A DNA stretch of 43,533 nucleotides from Desulfuromonas sp. GTDB taxonomy: Bacteria > Desulfobacterota > Desulfuromonadia > Desulfuromonadales > Desulfuromonadaceae. The notes under the pieces are model-generated. The model saw nothing but the letters and a program-made list of their open reading frames with translations, made no database searches and was not told the DNA's origin. This document shows, in pieces, positions 8,552-17,232 of this stretch (position 1 is its first letter; every line of letters starts with the position of its first letter). The stretch is taken from assembly GCA_002869685.1 (NCBI GenBank), contig PKUE01000089.1:1-43533 (forward strand), given 5' to 3'. The translations under genes and the position numbers were made by a program.

Positions 8552-9325
8552 ATGGAACCCTGTATTTTAGCGCATCGGAATGACCATATTGGTTTTATTA
8601 CCCTGAACCGCCCGGATCAGATGAACACATTTACCCCGGAGTTCGCTGATCTGTTGGATCAGGCTCTCTGGGACTTTGAGCGTGATGAGGATGTCCGTGT
8701 CATTGTCATTAAAGCTGCGGGAAAACATTTTTGTACGGGAATTTCCCTGGACCAGTTCAAGGATAAAAGCGCTCTGGACTATCGCCGCTTTCTCTATGGG
8801 ATTGATGCGTTTTATCACACGTTGAACCGGCTCAATACGCCAACCATCGCTTCTGTACAGGGCTATGCTTTGGCCAATGGTGCCGGGTTGTCGTTTGGTT
8901 GTGATATGACGGTGGCGACTGAGTCGGCGACATTCGGAACGACGGCAATTAACGTCGGGCTCATTTGTCTGGGACCGGCAGCGCCGATGGCCAAATTGAT
9001 CGGTCGGAAGAAGACCATGGAACTGGTGTTGACCGGTGATATGATCAGTGCTCAAGAAGCTGAGCGTCTGGGGTTGATCAACAAGGTGGTAGCGGATGAT
9101 CAGCTTGAAGAGGAAACCCTGAAGCTGGCGCAAAAGCTGGTGAAGAAAAGCCCGCTGGCGTTGAGTATCGGCAAAGAAGGGCTGCGGCGTCTGCAGGATG
9201 TGCCGTATCATCAGGGGCTGGAAAGCATGGATGATCTGTTTGCCGCCTTGTGTGCCACCGAGGATGCCGAGGAAGGTGTGCGGGCGTTTTTGGAGAAACG
9301 TCAGCCGCAGTGGCAACGGCGGTAA
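8552..9325 (+). CDS. Enoyl-CoA hydratase/isomerase (crotonase) family protein lacking both catalytic glutamates
   Basis: A 257-residue crotonase fold. Visible landmarks are LNRPDQMNTF near residue 18, the CoA-binding loop KHFCTGISLDQF (58-69), VQGYALANGAGLSFGCD (102-118) and FGTTAINVGL (128-137). Aligned by hand to rat mitochondrial enoyl-CoA hydratase without gaps in this block, the two acid/base glutamates (Glu144 and Glu164) correspond to G112 and A132. So simple hydration is unlikely; similar replacements occur in ECHDC3-like and other divergent crotonases. Substrate is unknown. The ATG at 8552 follows GGAGGAAGAG; GTG at 8537 is in frame but is part of that ribosome binding site. Single gene with its own promoter and a downstream hairpin region. 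Confidence 0.88.
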   Translation: MEPCILAHRNDHIGFITLNRPDQMNTFTPEFADLLDQALWDFERDEDVRVIVIKAAGKHFCTGISLDQFKDKSALDYRRFLYGIDAFYHTLNRLNTPTIASVQGYALANGAGLSFGCDMTVATESATFGTTAINVGLICLGPAAPMAKLIGRKKTMELVLTGDMISAQEAERLGLINKVVADDQLEEETLKLAQKLVKKSPLALSIGKEGLRRLQDVPYHQGLESMDDLFAALCATEDAEEGVRAFLEKRQPQWQRR

Positions 9326-9332
9326 TGCATTT

Positions 9333-9384
9333 TTTCAGCACTAAGGCGCCCTTGTCTTTATGGCGGGGAGTCTTAGTGCTGAAA
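9333..9384. terminator. Long hairpin between convergent genes, probable bidirectional terminator
   Basis: Perfect 13-bp stem TTTCAGCACTAAG (9333-9345) with CTTAGTGCTGAAA (9372-9384) around 26 bases that can form an inner CGCC/GGCG helix. It starts 8 bases after the crotonase stop. On the minus strand the stem is followed by a T-run, so it could end the ybaK transcript; on the plus strand the T-run is poor. Confidence 0.5.
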
Positions 9385-9404
9385 GTAAGAACAAGGTCAA
9401 AACC

Positions 9405-9439
9405 GCCGGGTTTCGTCCCGGCAGCCCACGTCATGTGGG
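9405..9439. repeat. REP-like double hairpin
   Basis: Two adjacent perfect palindromic stems: GCCGGG-6-CCCGGC (9405-9422), then CCCAC-5-GTGGG (9425-9439), with only two bases between. The pair sits directly after the long hairpin in the gap between convergent genes. Such tandem GC-rich hairpins are typical of dispersed intergenic repeats; copies elsewhere cannot be checked here. Confidence 0.5.
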
Positions 9440-9547
9440 TACAAAACAATGAGAACTGAAGGACCATGGAAGGGCAGTAAGGTTCGTGGACTGAACCACT
9501 CTATATGAAATAAGCTAACAGGTCGCTTTCAATGTGCAATAAAGCCT

Positions 9548-10030
9548 TCAAATTGCCACCGAAACCGGTGTCGCCTGCAATACATCCACCACAACCTGAG
9601 GCGCCAGGCTGACCAGAAAACCCCGTTTGCCACCATTGATATAAATCAGCGGCAGATCAAGAATCGTCTTTTCGACATAAACGGGCAGAGGCTTGAGCGT
9701 GCCAAACGGGGAGGTGCCGCCAACCAAATACCCGGTGTGCTTGTGGGCTATATCCGGGGAGCAGGGGGCAATCCGTTTGACATTGAGGGTACGGGCCATC
9801 TCTTTGGTCGAAACCTCACAGTCGCCGTGCATGAGGACAATCAGCGGCGATTGATGTTCATCCTCCATCACCAGGGTTTTGATCACCGCGTGTTCATCAA
9901 CACCCAGTGCGCGAGAAGACGCACGGGTCCCGCCTTTTTCTTCGTAATCATACAGTTGTGGCGTGTAGTTGACCTTATGCTGTTTCAGTTCACGAATGGC
10001 TTGGGTAGTGGGAAATTTGACTTTGGCCAT
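9548..10030 (-). CDS. ybaK: Cys-tRNA(Pro) deacylase YbaK/EbsC family
   Basis: A 160-residue protein with the YbaK fold landmarks: the invariant lysine in HAVIKTLVM (about residue 51), the glycine-rich loop YLVGGTSPFGT near residue 102 and INGGKRGFLVSL near 134. Members hydrolyse mischarged aminoacyl-tRNAs, chiefly Cys-tRNA(Pro), acting in trans in the cytoplasm. Length is normal. The start at 10030 (MAKVKFPTTQAI) is the family-typical opening, but its ribosome binding site is weak, so it may depend on coupling to the rhomboid gene 24 bases upstream. The gene lies on the minus strand and converges on the crotonase gene. Confidence 0.93.
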   Translation of the reverse strand: MAKVKFPTTQAIRELKQHKVNYTPQLYDYEEKGGTRASSRALGVDEHAVIKTLVMEDEHQSPLIVLMHGDCEVSTKEMARTLNVKRIAPCSPDIAHKHTGYLVGGTSPFGTLKPLPVYVEKTILDLPLIYINGGKRGFLVSLAPQVVVDVLQATPVSVAI

Positions 10031-10054
10031 ATTCTTATATATCGGGGAAAAGGG

Positions 10055-10855
10055 TTAAAACCAGCTGAGGACCAGGAACGCCAGACTGACAACGGTTGCC
10101 AGCAGGCTTACAATCGCCAGCGTGTTGGTGACTGGAGCCAGAGCTCGCTTGGTGCGCAATGCAATGGGGAACACCAGCCCGAAGACGGCACCACTTACGG
10201 CACCACCAAGGTGGGCGGCATTATCGGCACGAACCATAAAGCCGAAAATAAACGCGAACACCGCCCAACGGATCATGAAGTCACGTTGCGCCAGAGCATG
10301 ATGACCACCGATGCGGTGAAAGTAGGTGATGGAAAATCCGATCATTCCAAACAGGGCACCCGACGCGCCAATCACCACTGTCATCGGGTGCCAGAAATAG
10401 CCGAGTCCCGTTGCGGCGAAAGCGGTCAGCGTGTACAGACTGATGAAACCACTGGGACCGATCTCCCGCTCCAGCTGAGGACCGACCTGATACAGCACCA
10501 TCATGTTAAAACCGATATGGATCAGACCGGCATGGGTGTAGGCATAGGTAATACACCGCCACCATTCATTATTTTGAATGACCAGGGGCCACCATTGCCC
10601 GCCGGAAACGACCAGCAGTTCAGCGCTGGGGCTGAGCAGGGTGGACATGCCGCCGCCTTGGGTTGCGCCGCGCAACACCATGATGGAGAACAGCAGCAGA
10701 TTGATAAACAGCAGGATCTTGGAGATGGAAAAGTCCGTGTTGCCAACACCTTCACCTTGTTTGACCTGTTGCCACTGGCGCTGCCATTTCATAATGCGCC
10801 ACTGCCAACGTGTTCCATTCATGCCCAGGCTGTCGAAAAAACGTTTCCAGTCCAC
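10055..10855 (-). CDS. Rhomboid family intramembrane serine protease
   Basis: A 266-residue membrane protein with a soluble, Trp/Gln-rich N-terminal region of about 40 residues and six or seven transmembrane segments. Diagnostic motifs: HAGLIHIGFNMMVLYQVG (HxxxHxxxN of helix 2), GASGALFGMIG with the catalytic serine, and AHLGGAVSG with the catalytic histidine of the Ser-His dyad. It should cleave transmembrane substrates within the inner membrane. I prefer GTG at 10855 because AAGGAG lies 8 bases upstream; ATG at 10885 has no ribosome binding site. It is the first gene of a pair with ybaK (24-bp gap), though no functional link is evident. Confidence 0.92.
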   Translation of the reverse strand: MDWKRFFDSLGMNGTRWQWRIMKWQRQWQQVKQGEGVGNTDFSISKILLFINLLLFSIMVLRGATQGGGMSTLLSPSAELLVVSGGQWWPLVIQNNEWWRCITYAYTHAGLIHIGFNMMVLYQVGPQLEREIGPSGFISLYTLTAFAATGLGYFWHPMTVVIGASGALFGMIGFSITYFHRIGGHHALAQRDFMIRWAVFAFIFGFMVRADNAAHLGGAVSGAVFGLVFPIALRTKRALAPVTNTLAIVSLLATVVSLAFLVLSWF

Positions 10856-11001
10856 GTGGTGGTCTCCTTGCCGATTAAAAAACATGAGAGTGATTGTGTG
10901 TGAAGTCCGACTATTGCAGAAATTTGTCTAGCAAGCAAGAGAAGTCACTGATTTTTTTAGCTAGATTCCTTTAAAACCAATAAGTTAACAATGTAATTTT
11001 G

Positions 11002-11031
11002 TTGATCTGACCCTTGCGATGACGTTATGAT
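11002..11031 (+). promoter_or_regulatory. Predicted promoter of the aldehyde dehydrogenase gene
   Basis: TTGATC (11002-11007), an 18-base spacer and TATGAT (11026-11031), about 97 bases before the start codon. The -35 box is only moderate. Confidence 0.4.
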
Positions 11032-11036
11032 ACACA

Positions 11037-11048
11037 GCTGTATACAGC
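11037..11048. promoter_or_regulatory. Perfect 12-bp palindrome at the predicted transcription start, candidate operator
   Basis: GCTGTATACAGC is a perfect palindrome lying 6 bases after the predicted -10 box, across the expected transcription start of the aldehyde dehydrogenase gene. The TGTATACA core recurs in a second palindrome at 21848-21859. GTATAC half-sites resemble those of some GntR-family repressors, but no regulator gene is adjacent. Confidence 0.4.
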
Positions 11049-11127
11049 GCCTTTTACGGCGATGATTGCTGATGAAACCTATGACAGCTGATCACAATTT
11101 TGTTGCGAATCAATAAGGAGGGAAACG

Positions 11128-12486
11128 ATGGCTCTGGAATCACTGAATCCAGCGACAGGCGAAGTGCTGGAAACCTTTACAGAATGGTCTGATGAGCAGG
11201 TGGTCTCCACCATTGAAGCCGTTCACGCGGCGTATTTGAATTGGCGGACGACATCATTCGCTGAGCGTAAACCACTGATGCTTAAGGCGGCTGAGGTACT
11301 GCGCCAGCGTAAAAACGAGTTTGCCACCATGATGGCGCTGGAAATGGGCAAGCCGGTCGTGGAGGGGCGCGCAGAAGTTGAAAAGTGTGCGCTGGTCTGT
11401 GAATACTATGCGGACAATGCCGAGCAGATGCTGGCCCCGGAACCGATTGAAAGCGATGCCAGTCGTTCTTATGTGGCTTTTCGTCCTCAGGGGATTGTTC
11501 TGGCAGTTATGCCGTGGAACTTTCCATTCTGGCAGGTGTTCCGCTTTGCCGCGCCGGCATTGATGGCGGGCAACGTTGGTGTGCTCAAGCATGCTTCCAA
11601 CGTGCCGCGTTGCGCACTGGCGATTGAGGAAGTCTTTGTTCAAGCGGGTTTCCCTGCCGATGTGTTCCGCACCTTGATGATCGGTTCACGCAAGGTGGCC
11701 CAGGTGATCGAGCACCCTTATGTCGTGGCGACCACCCTGACCGGCAGTGATATTGCCGGGCGCAAAGTGGCGGAGAAGTCCGGCGCCATGTTGAAAAAGT
11801 CGGTGATGGAGCTGGGCGGCAGTGACCCGTTTATTGTGCTCAACGATGCGGACCTCGATCTGGCTGCCTCCGTTGCCGTTACTGCCCGCTGCATCAACTC
11901 AGGACAAAGCTGTATTGCGGCCAAACGTTTTATTGTCGAAGATGGTGTCTATGATGCGTTTCTCGACAAGTTTAAGGCCAACATGGCAGCATTGAAAGTC
12001 GGTGACCCCTGTGAGGAATCTACCCAGGTTGGTCCTCAGGCCCGCGAGGACCTGATGCGTGAACTGCATGGCCAGGTGGAAGCGTCGGTCGCCAAAGGCG
12101 CCAAGGTGGCGTTGGGCGGTGTTCCCGGTGAGGCGGCATTCTATCCGCCAACCATTCTTACCGAGGTCAGCAAAGGAATGCCCGCCTACAGCGATGAGTT
12201 CTTTGGTCCCGTTGCCATCGTTATACGGGTGAAAGATGCCGATGAAGCCCTGTTCGTTGCCAATGATACCGAGTTTGGTCTTGGTGGCTCGGTATGGACG
12301 ACAGACATTGCCAAAGGGGAAAGGATCGCCGGAGAGATCCGCTCCGGTGCGGTGTTTGTCAATGGTATGACCAAAAGTGATCCCCGCTTGCCGTTTGGCG
12401 GGGTGGGCATTTCCGGGTTTGGTCGTGAGTTATCCCATTACGGTATCAAGGAGTTCGTTAATATTCAGACGGTGTGGATCAAGTAG
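11128..12486 (+). CDS. NAD(P)-dependent aldehyde dehydrogenase, succinate-semialdehyde dehydrogenase-like
   Basis: A 452-residue ALDH of the short GabD1/Sad subgroup. Landmarks: the [18 protein letters not shown] segment near residue 128, [12 protein letters not shown] (cofactor loop), the general base Glu in MELGGSDPF near residue 230, and the catalytic Cys in [12 protein letters not shown] near residue 264, followed by EEFFGPV-like [10 protein letters not shown]. It oxidises an aldehyde to the acid in the cytoplasm. Sequence opening ([14 protein letters not shown]) and length fit succinate-semialdehyde dehydrogenases, but the substrate is an inference. AAGGAGGG is the ribosome binding site. 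It stands alone with its own promoter, palindrome and terminator, and no gabT or gab regulator is adjacent. Confidence 0.92.
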   Translation: MALESLNPATGEVLETFTEWSDEQVVSTIEAVHAAYLNWRTTSFAERKPLMLKAAEVLRQRKNEFATMMALEMGKPVVEGRAEVEKCALVCEYYADNAEQMLAPEPIESDASRSYVAFRPQGIVLAVMPWNFPFWQVFRFAAPALMAGNVGVLKHASNVPRCALAIEEVFVQAGFPADVFRTLMIGSRKVAQVIEHPYVVATTLTGSDIAGRKVAEKSGAMLKKSVMELGGSDPFIVLNDADLDLAASVAVTARCINSGQSCIAAKRFIVEDGVYDAFLDKFKANMAALKVGDPCEESTQVGPQAREDLMRELHGQVEASVAKGAKVALGGVPGEAAFYPPTILTEVSKGMPAYSDEFFGPVAIVIRVKDADEALFVANDTEFGLGGSVWTTDIAKGERIAGEIRSGAVFVNGMTKSDPRLPFGGVGISGFGRELSHYGIKEFVNIQTVWIK

Positions 12487-12508
12487 TTTTTCAGCCGCAA
12501 GATTAAAC

Positions 12509-12544
12509 AAAAAAAGCACTGCTCGGTTGAGCAGTGCTTTTTTT
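12509..12544 (+). terminator. Rho-independent terminator after the aldehyde dehydrogenase gene
   Basis: Perfect 16-bp stem (12509-12524 with 12529-12544), GCACTGCTC core, 4-base loop, seven-T end. Confidence 0.93.
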
Positions 12545-12560
12545 GTTCAGAGGATTGTGA

Positions 12561-12581
12561 AAAAGTTCGGCACGGCGAACT
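12561..12581 (-). terminator. Probable terminator after the HIT gene
   Basis: On the minus strand, AGTTCG (12581-12576), a 6-base loop and CGAACT (12569-12564) are followed by a T-run. The stem is short (6 bp) but the T-tract and place between convergent genes support it. Confidence 0.45.
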
Positions 12582-12652
12582 GCTTATTTACTTTTTAAAT
12601 ACAAAAGGTTACGTCGTTAACTTGAACAAGTTTGTCAAAGGATGTGTTGCTG

Positions 12653-13087
12653 TTATTCGGCGGTGACTGGAACAAAGCGCTGTTTAAGCCGGGTTGAGAG
12701 TCGGGTCATAATCCGGTCGATCTCTTTGGTGGAATAGAGTTTCTTTTCCGGGCGTCCCCAGACCACTTGTGGCCAGCAAAAGTCGTCTTCGTAGCGCGCA
12801 ATAACATGAACGTGGAGTTGCCGAACAATGTTGCCGATGGCCCCGGTATTGACTTTGTCCGGTTTGAATTCGTTATCGACAAAGCGGGCAAGTTCCATCA
12901 TTTCGTCAAATAATTGGAGGCGCTCATTGTCGGGCATGTCGTGGATCTCACATGCCTCGGTCTGGGGAACGAGAATAAACCAGGGGACCAGGGAATTGTT
13001 GAGCAATAACAACAGGCTGCTGCCCAGCGAACCCAGTACGATGCAATCTTCGGCCAGTTGTTGATTCAGGGTGAAGTTTGAAGCCAT
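12653..13087 (-). CDS. HIT-family nucleotide-binding protein (variant histidine triad)
   Basis: A 144-residue protein of the HIT superfamily. The triad region reads QLHVHVIARY (residues 90-99); the canonical HxHxH is QxHxH here, with Gln90 in place of the first histidine and His92 and His94 kept. FILVPQ near residue 37 and the CWPQVVWG segment after the triad are shared by a proteobacterial subgroup of HIT proteins. HIT proteins hydrolyse or transfer nucleotidyl groups; a substrate is not known for this subgroup. The start at 13087 has AGGA 8 bases upstream; an extension to 13129 is unlikely. Lies 61 bp downstream of the AsmA-like gene, probably on the same transcript. Confidence 0.85.
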   Translation of the reverse strand: MASNFTLNQQLAEDCIVLGSLGSSLLLLLNNSLVPWFILVPQTEACEIHDMPDNERLQLFDEMMELARFVDNEFKPDKVNTGAIGNIVRQLHVHVIARYEDDFCWPQVVWGRPEKKLYSTKEIDRIMTRLSTRLKQRFVPVTAE

Positions 13088-13148
13088 GTGTCGTGTCCTG
13101 TCGTGCGATTCCTGGATCGGGCTCAGCACCAGATCCAGGTTTGGGTGG

Positions 13149-14012
13149 TTATTTGTTGAGAAGGCCTTTAAGCAGATTGTCGGTCGTTTCCTTTAACTGC
13201 TCGTCAGAGCCTTGCGGAAGTTGAAGATCTTTGAGGGCATCCTGACGAACTTGATCAATCTTCTCACTGACGGCTTGTGACGCATTGCCTTTGAGGGTGT
13301 CGAGGCTTGCCATGTCGGCTTTCAGTAACTGTGATAAGGCTGGGGCCAGACTGTTGGAGTTTTTAGCCGTTGCTTCAATAACAGTGTTAACGATGAAGGT
13401 GATCAGTTGTTCCATGGTCATGCCGCCATTTTTCTCACCCACATTGGTCAGATGGATTGGCGGTACGGTCAAGCTGACTTGACTCAGTTGGCTGCCGAGG
13501 GCTGAAAGTTGCGCCGAGACGTTAATGTCATCAAGAGTCAGTTGTTCAATGACGAATTTTTTGCCGCTGGCAGACGTTGATTCGCTCTTTGATGGAGTGG
13601 TCGCATCGCCTCCTGACGCGGACTTGGGAACGTTTTTCAACAACGCCTGAACATTGGAGGACTGATCAAGTTGCTCAATGGTCAAGTGGAGTCCGGACAG
13701 GGCTACTTTGGAGATGCGGATTGTCTCCGATGTCAGCGAGTTAAGGTTGATAGCAACTTCAGCGCTATCCAGTGTCATAAATTGCTGTTGGCTATAGCCC
13801 TGAGGATTCGCGATAGTGAAGCCACCAAGTTCAGTGCTTCCACCCAGCAGTGAAATGTGCAGTTTGTCGACTTTTGTCGGCACCCCTAATGCTTTTTCTC
13901 CCCCATATTCCACTGCTTTTTTAGCGATTGAATCAAGATAGTAGGTTGCAGCTCCGACAACCGCGGCGATGACAATCAGCAGTACGATAAATAATTTAAC
14001 CAGTGTTTTCAT
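13149..14012 (-). CDS. Membrane-anchored AsmA-like/DUF748-like envelope protein
   Basis: A 287-residue protein with one N-terminal membrane anchor (about residues 5-25, LFIVLLIVIAAVVGAATYYL) and an otherwise soluble, presumably periplasmic body. The segment VDKLHISLLGGSTELGGFTIANPQGY and the repeated beta pattern (SAEVAINLNSL, IRISKVALSGLHLTIEQ) are those of AsmA/DUF748-type proteins, which form lipid-binding beta structures. A Ser/Thr/Gly-rich linker (about 130-150) separates it from an alpha-helical C-terminal third. Role unknown; envelope maintenance is an inference. AGGAGCC serves as the ribosome binding site. It follows the ompA terminator, so it may have its own promoter. Confidence 0.7.
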   Translation of the reverse strand: MKTLVKLFIVLLIVIAAVVGAATYYLDSIAKKAVEYGGEKALGVPTKVDKLHISLLGGSTELGGFTIANPQGYSQQQFMTLDSAEVAINLNSLTSETIRISKVALSGLHLTIEQLDQSSNVQALLKNVPKSASGGDATTPSKSESTSASGKKFVIEQLTLDDINVSAQLSALGSQLSQVSLTVPPIHLTNVGEKNGGMTMEQLITFIVNTVIEATAKNSNSLAPALSQLLKADMASLDTLKGNASQAVSEKIDQVRQDALKDLQLPQGSDEQLKETTDNLLKGLLNK

Positions 14013-14107
14013 AGTGGGCTCCTAACGGGTGGCTCTCAAGACAGGGCTTGTTGAGCCGATACTAGAGAAAAAGTGTCAGGTACGGGGGTTAGATCTGTGT
14101 TAAAAGT

Positions 14108-14142
14108 ACACAGCCGCCCGGCAAGGTGCGGGGCGGCTGTGT
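14108..14142 (-). terminator. Rho-independent terminator after the OmpA-family gene
   Basis: Perfect 12-bp GC-rich stem ACACAGCCGCCC (14108-14119) with GGGCGGCTGTGT (14131-14142), 11-base loop; on the minus strand it is followed by ACTTTTA. Confidence 0.75.
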
Positions 14143-14157
14143 TTGGTTGTGGTTGGT

Positions 14158-15405
14158 TTAGTTGTTAAACAGGCTCAGTTCCACCCGGCGATTCTTTTGT
14201 TTGCCAGCTGCCGTGGTGTTATCCGCGATCGGTTGGGATTCACCGAAACCTTTGGCGGTCAGGTTGGCACCGTCAATTGCGTAGTTCTGAATCAGGTACG
14301 CTTTAACGGCATCAGCACGTTTTTGAGACAGCTGCAGGTTGTAAGCTTCGCTGCCGTCACTGTCGGTATGGCCGGCAATGAGGATCTTCTCGCCGGGATA
14401 CTTGTTGATAAATGCCGCAGCATTGGTCATGTCCTGAATGTGCTGCGGACGGATCAGTGCTTTGTTGGTATCGAACTCAATCAGTAGAGTGAGAACCAGT
14501 TGGCAGCCATATTCGTCAACATGAGCACCCGCCGGGGAATTCGGACAACGGTCAACGTCGTCATAAACGCCGTCACCATCACTGTCGATGGGCAGCGGGC
14601 AGCCAACGGCATCAACCTTAACACCAGCCGGAGTGCCGGGGCATTTGTCGAGATAGTCGTAAACGCCGTCACCATCGGTGTCCAGCGGGCAGCCTTTGCT
14701 GTCAACCGCGACACCAGCCGGAGTGCCGGGACACTTGTCGAGGTAGTCGTAAACGCCGTCACCATCGGTATCTAACGGACAACCTTTGCCATCAACGGTA
14801 ACGCCAGCCGGAGTGCCGGGACATTGGTCCTCGGCGTCAAATACGCCGTCGCCATCGCTGTCGAGCGGAGCCGGGGCGGGCTTTTCACCGCCGAAATAGT
14901 AAACCAGACCGGCACTGGCCAGCAGATTGTTCGGCTCACCGCTGGTGGCCAACATGTGGCGGACCTCGGTATTCAGAGCAAAATCTTCATTGAGGAAGTA
15001 CTTCAGACCAGCGCCATAATTGAGTTGGCCATGATGATCATTGTCTTCACCGTCTTCGTCAACGGTCAGCAGACCGAGACCGGCGACCAGATAGGGTACC
15101 AGGCTTTCTTCCGGAATCAGGTGGTAGATGCCACCAATTGACACGCTGTACACATCGCTGTCCGGGCCACTTTTGTCCTGAGCGTAGGTAGCCAGGATTT
15201 CACTACTGAGGTTGGCGTTGTAATTGTAACCACCGCCGAGGCTGAAGTTAGCTTCGGGATCGTAACTGCTGCTTTCCATGTCGATGATGCCGACCATCGG
15301 ATTGACAAAGAAACGTCCAGCCTGAGAGGCCTGATTAGCTTCTGCAGCAATGAGATTGAGGGGAATGAGACAGAACAGCAGGGCTGCCAAATACCACTTT
15401 TTCAT
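14158..15405 (-). CDS. OmpA/OprF-family outer membrane protein with four thrombospondin type 3 repeats
   Basis: A 415-residue outer membrane protein. A signal peptide (residues 1-22, cleavage after IAA/AEA) is followed by a beta-barrel domain (about 25-173, ending VYYF with the terminal aromatic), four acidic calcium-binding TSP3 repeats (182-303, each with DxDGDGVxD and CPGTPAG) and an OmpA-like peptidoglycan-binding domain (about 305-415, GHTDSDGSEAYNLQLSQKRA and NRRVEL). It should tether the outer membrane to peptidoglycan. The start at 15405 is set by the signal peptide and AAGGAGG; the in-frame extension to 15486 is rejected. It is a single-gene unit with promoter and terminator. Confidence 0.95.
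   Translation of the reverse strand: MKKWYLAALLFCLIPLNLIAAEANQASQAGRFFVNPMVGIIDMESSSYDPEANFSLGGGYNYNANLSSEILATYAQDKSGPDSDVYSVSIGGIYHLIPEESLVPYLVAGLGLLTVDEDGEDNDHHGQLNYGAGLKYFLNEDFALNTEVRHMLATSGEPNNLLASAGLVYYFGGEKPAPAPLDSDGDGVFDAEDQCPGTPAGVTVDGKGCPLDTDGDGVYDYLDKCPGTPAGVAVDSKGCPLDTDGDGVYDYLDKCPGTPAGVKVDAVGCPLPIDSDGDGVYDDVDRCPNSPAGAHVDEYGCQLVLTLLIEFDTNKALIRPQHIQDMTNAAAFINKYPGEKILIAGHTDSDGSEAYNLQLSQKRADAVKAYLIQNYAIDGANLTAKGFGESQPIADNTTAAGKQKNRRVELSLFNN
14500..14862 (-). repeat. Four tandem 90-bp repeats encoding TSP3 units
   Basis: The coding sequence for OmpA residues 182-303 consists of four consecutive units of about 30 codons. The second and third are nearly identical at protein level (DTDGDGVYDYLDKCPGTPAG). 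Each has the calcium-binding DxDxDG pattern and paired cysteines. The DNA similarity suggests unit gain or loss by recombination. Confidence 0.85.
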
Positions 15406-15549
15406 AATTCCTCCTTGAAATGTCTGGGTGCCCTGATCAGAAGAGTCGAGGAAAGATTTCCATTCATCCAGATCTGACCACGTCATCCACGAAACGAGCA
15501 GAAGAACTCACAATTGAGTTTTTCTGATAAGATTAAAAGCACTTATGAC

Positions 15550-15577
15550 AGCATAGCTATCATCGCCAAAATGTCAA
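15550..15577 (-). promoter_or_regulatory. Predicted sigma70 promoter of the OmpA-family gene
   Basis: On the minus strand, a perfect TTGACA (15577-15572), a 16-base spacer and TATGCT (15555-15550). Confidence 0.45.
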
Positions 15578-15728
15578 ATGGAATCAGTTGTAAGGTTTTG
15601 TAATGATTATCTTTCTTAACATGAGAATTGTCTTTAGCTGTCCATGGCTCATAACGTTTGCCAAATCCATCATATCAGAGAGTTTTTTGCTGCCTTGATT
15701 TGTCGTTGTGAACAGCAGGGCAAAGCCC

Positions 15729-15757
15729 TTGCGAGCGGTTCGGTGATGCGATATAGT
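15729..15757 (+). promoter_or_regulatory. Predicted sigma70 promoter of purB
   Basis: TTGCGA (15729-15734), a 17-base spacer and TATAGT (15752-15757), about 43 bases before the purB start codon. No purine riboswitch was recognised in the leader. Confidence 0.5.
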
Positions 15758-15796
15758 GCCGCATCCATTTCATGCCAGTGTTGTAAGGAGAATTAA

Positions 15797-17152
<1,356 letters not shown>

Positions 17153-17171
17153 ATTGTCAGCAAAATTATGA

Positions 17172-17216
17172 GCATAAAAAAAGCGACGTCGTGATGGCGT
17201 CGCTTTTTTTTTATGC
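17172..17216. terminator. Bidirectional rho-independent terminator between purB and mmdB
   Basis: AAAAAAAGCGACG and CGTCGCTTTTTTTTT flank a short loop, with outer GCAT/ATGC pairs extending the helix. A- and T-runs on both sides let it serve both convergent transcripts. Confidence 0.92.
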
Positions 17217-17232
17217 GCTTTATCGTGAGTGG

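Noticed and set aside
9481-9497. GGTTC...GAACC hairpin that recalls a tRNA T-arm
   Set aside because: No acceptor, D or anticodon arms can be built around it, so it is not a tRNA.
9737-10903. Long plus-strand open frame (388 codons) antisense to ybaK and the rhomboid gene
   Set aside because: It is the mirror frame of two clear genes, has no family resemblance, and is rich in His, Gln and Asp as expected from an antisense shadow.
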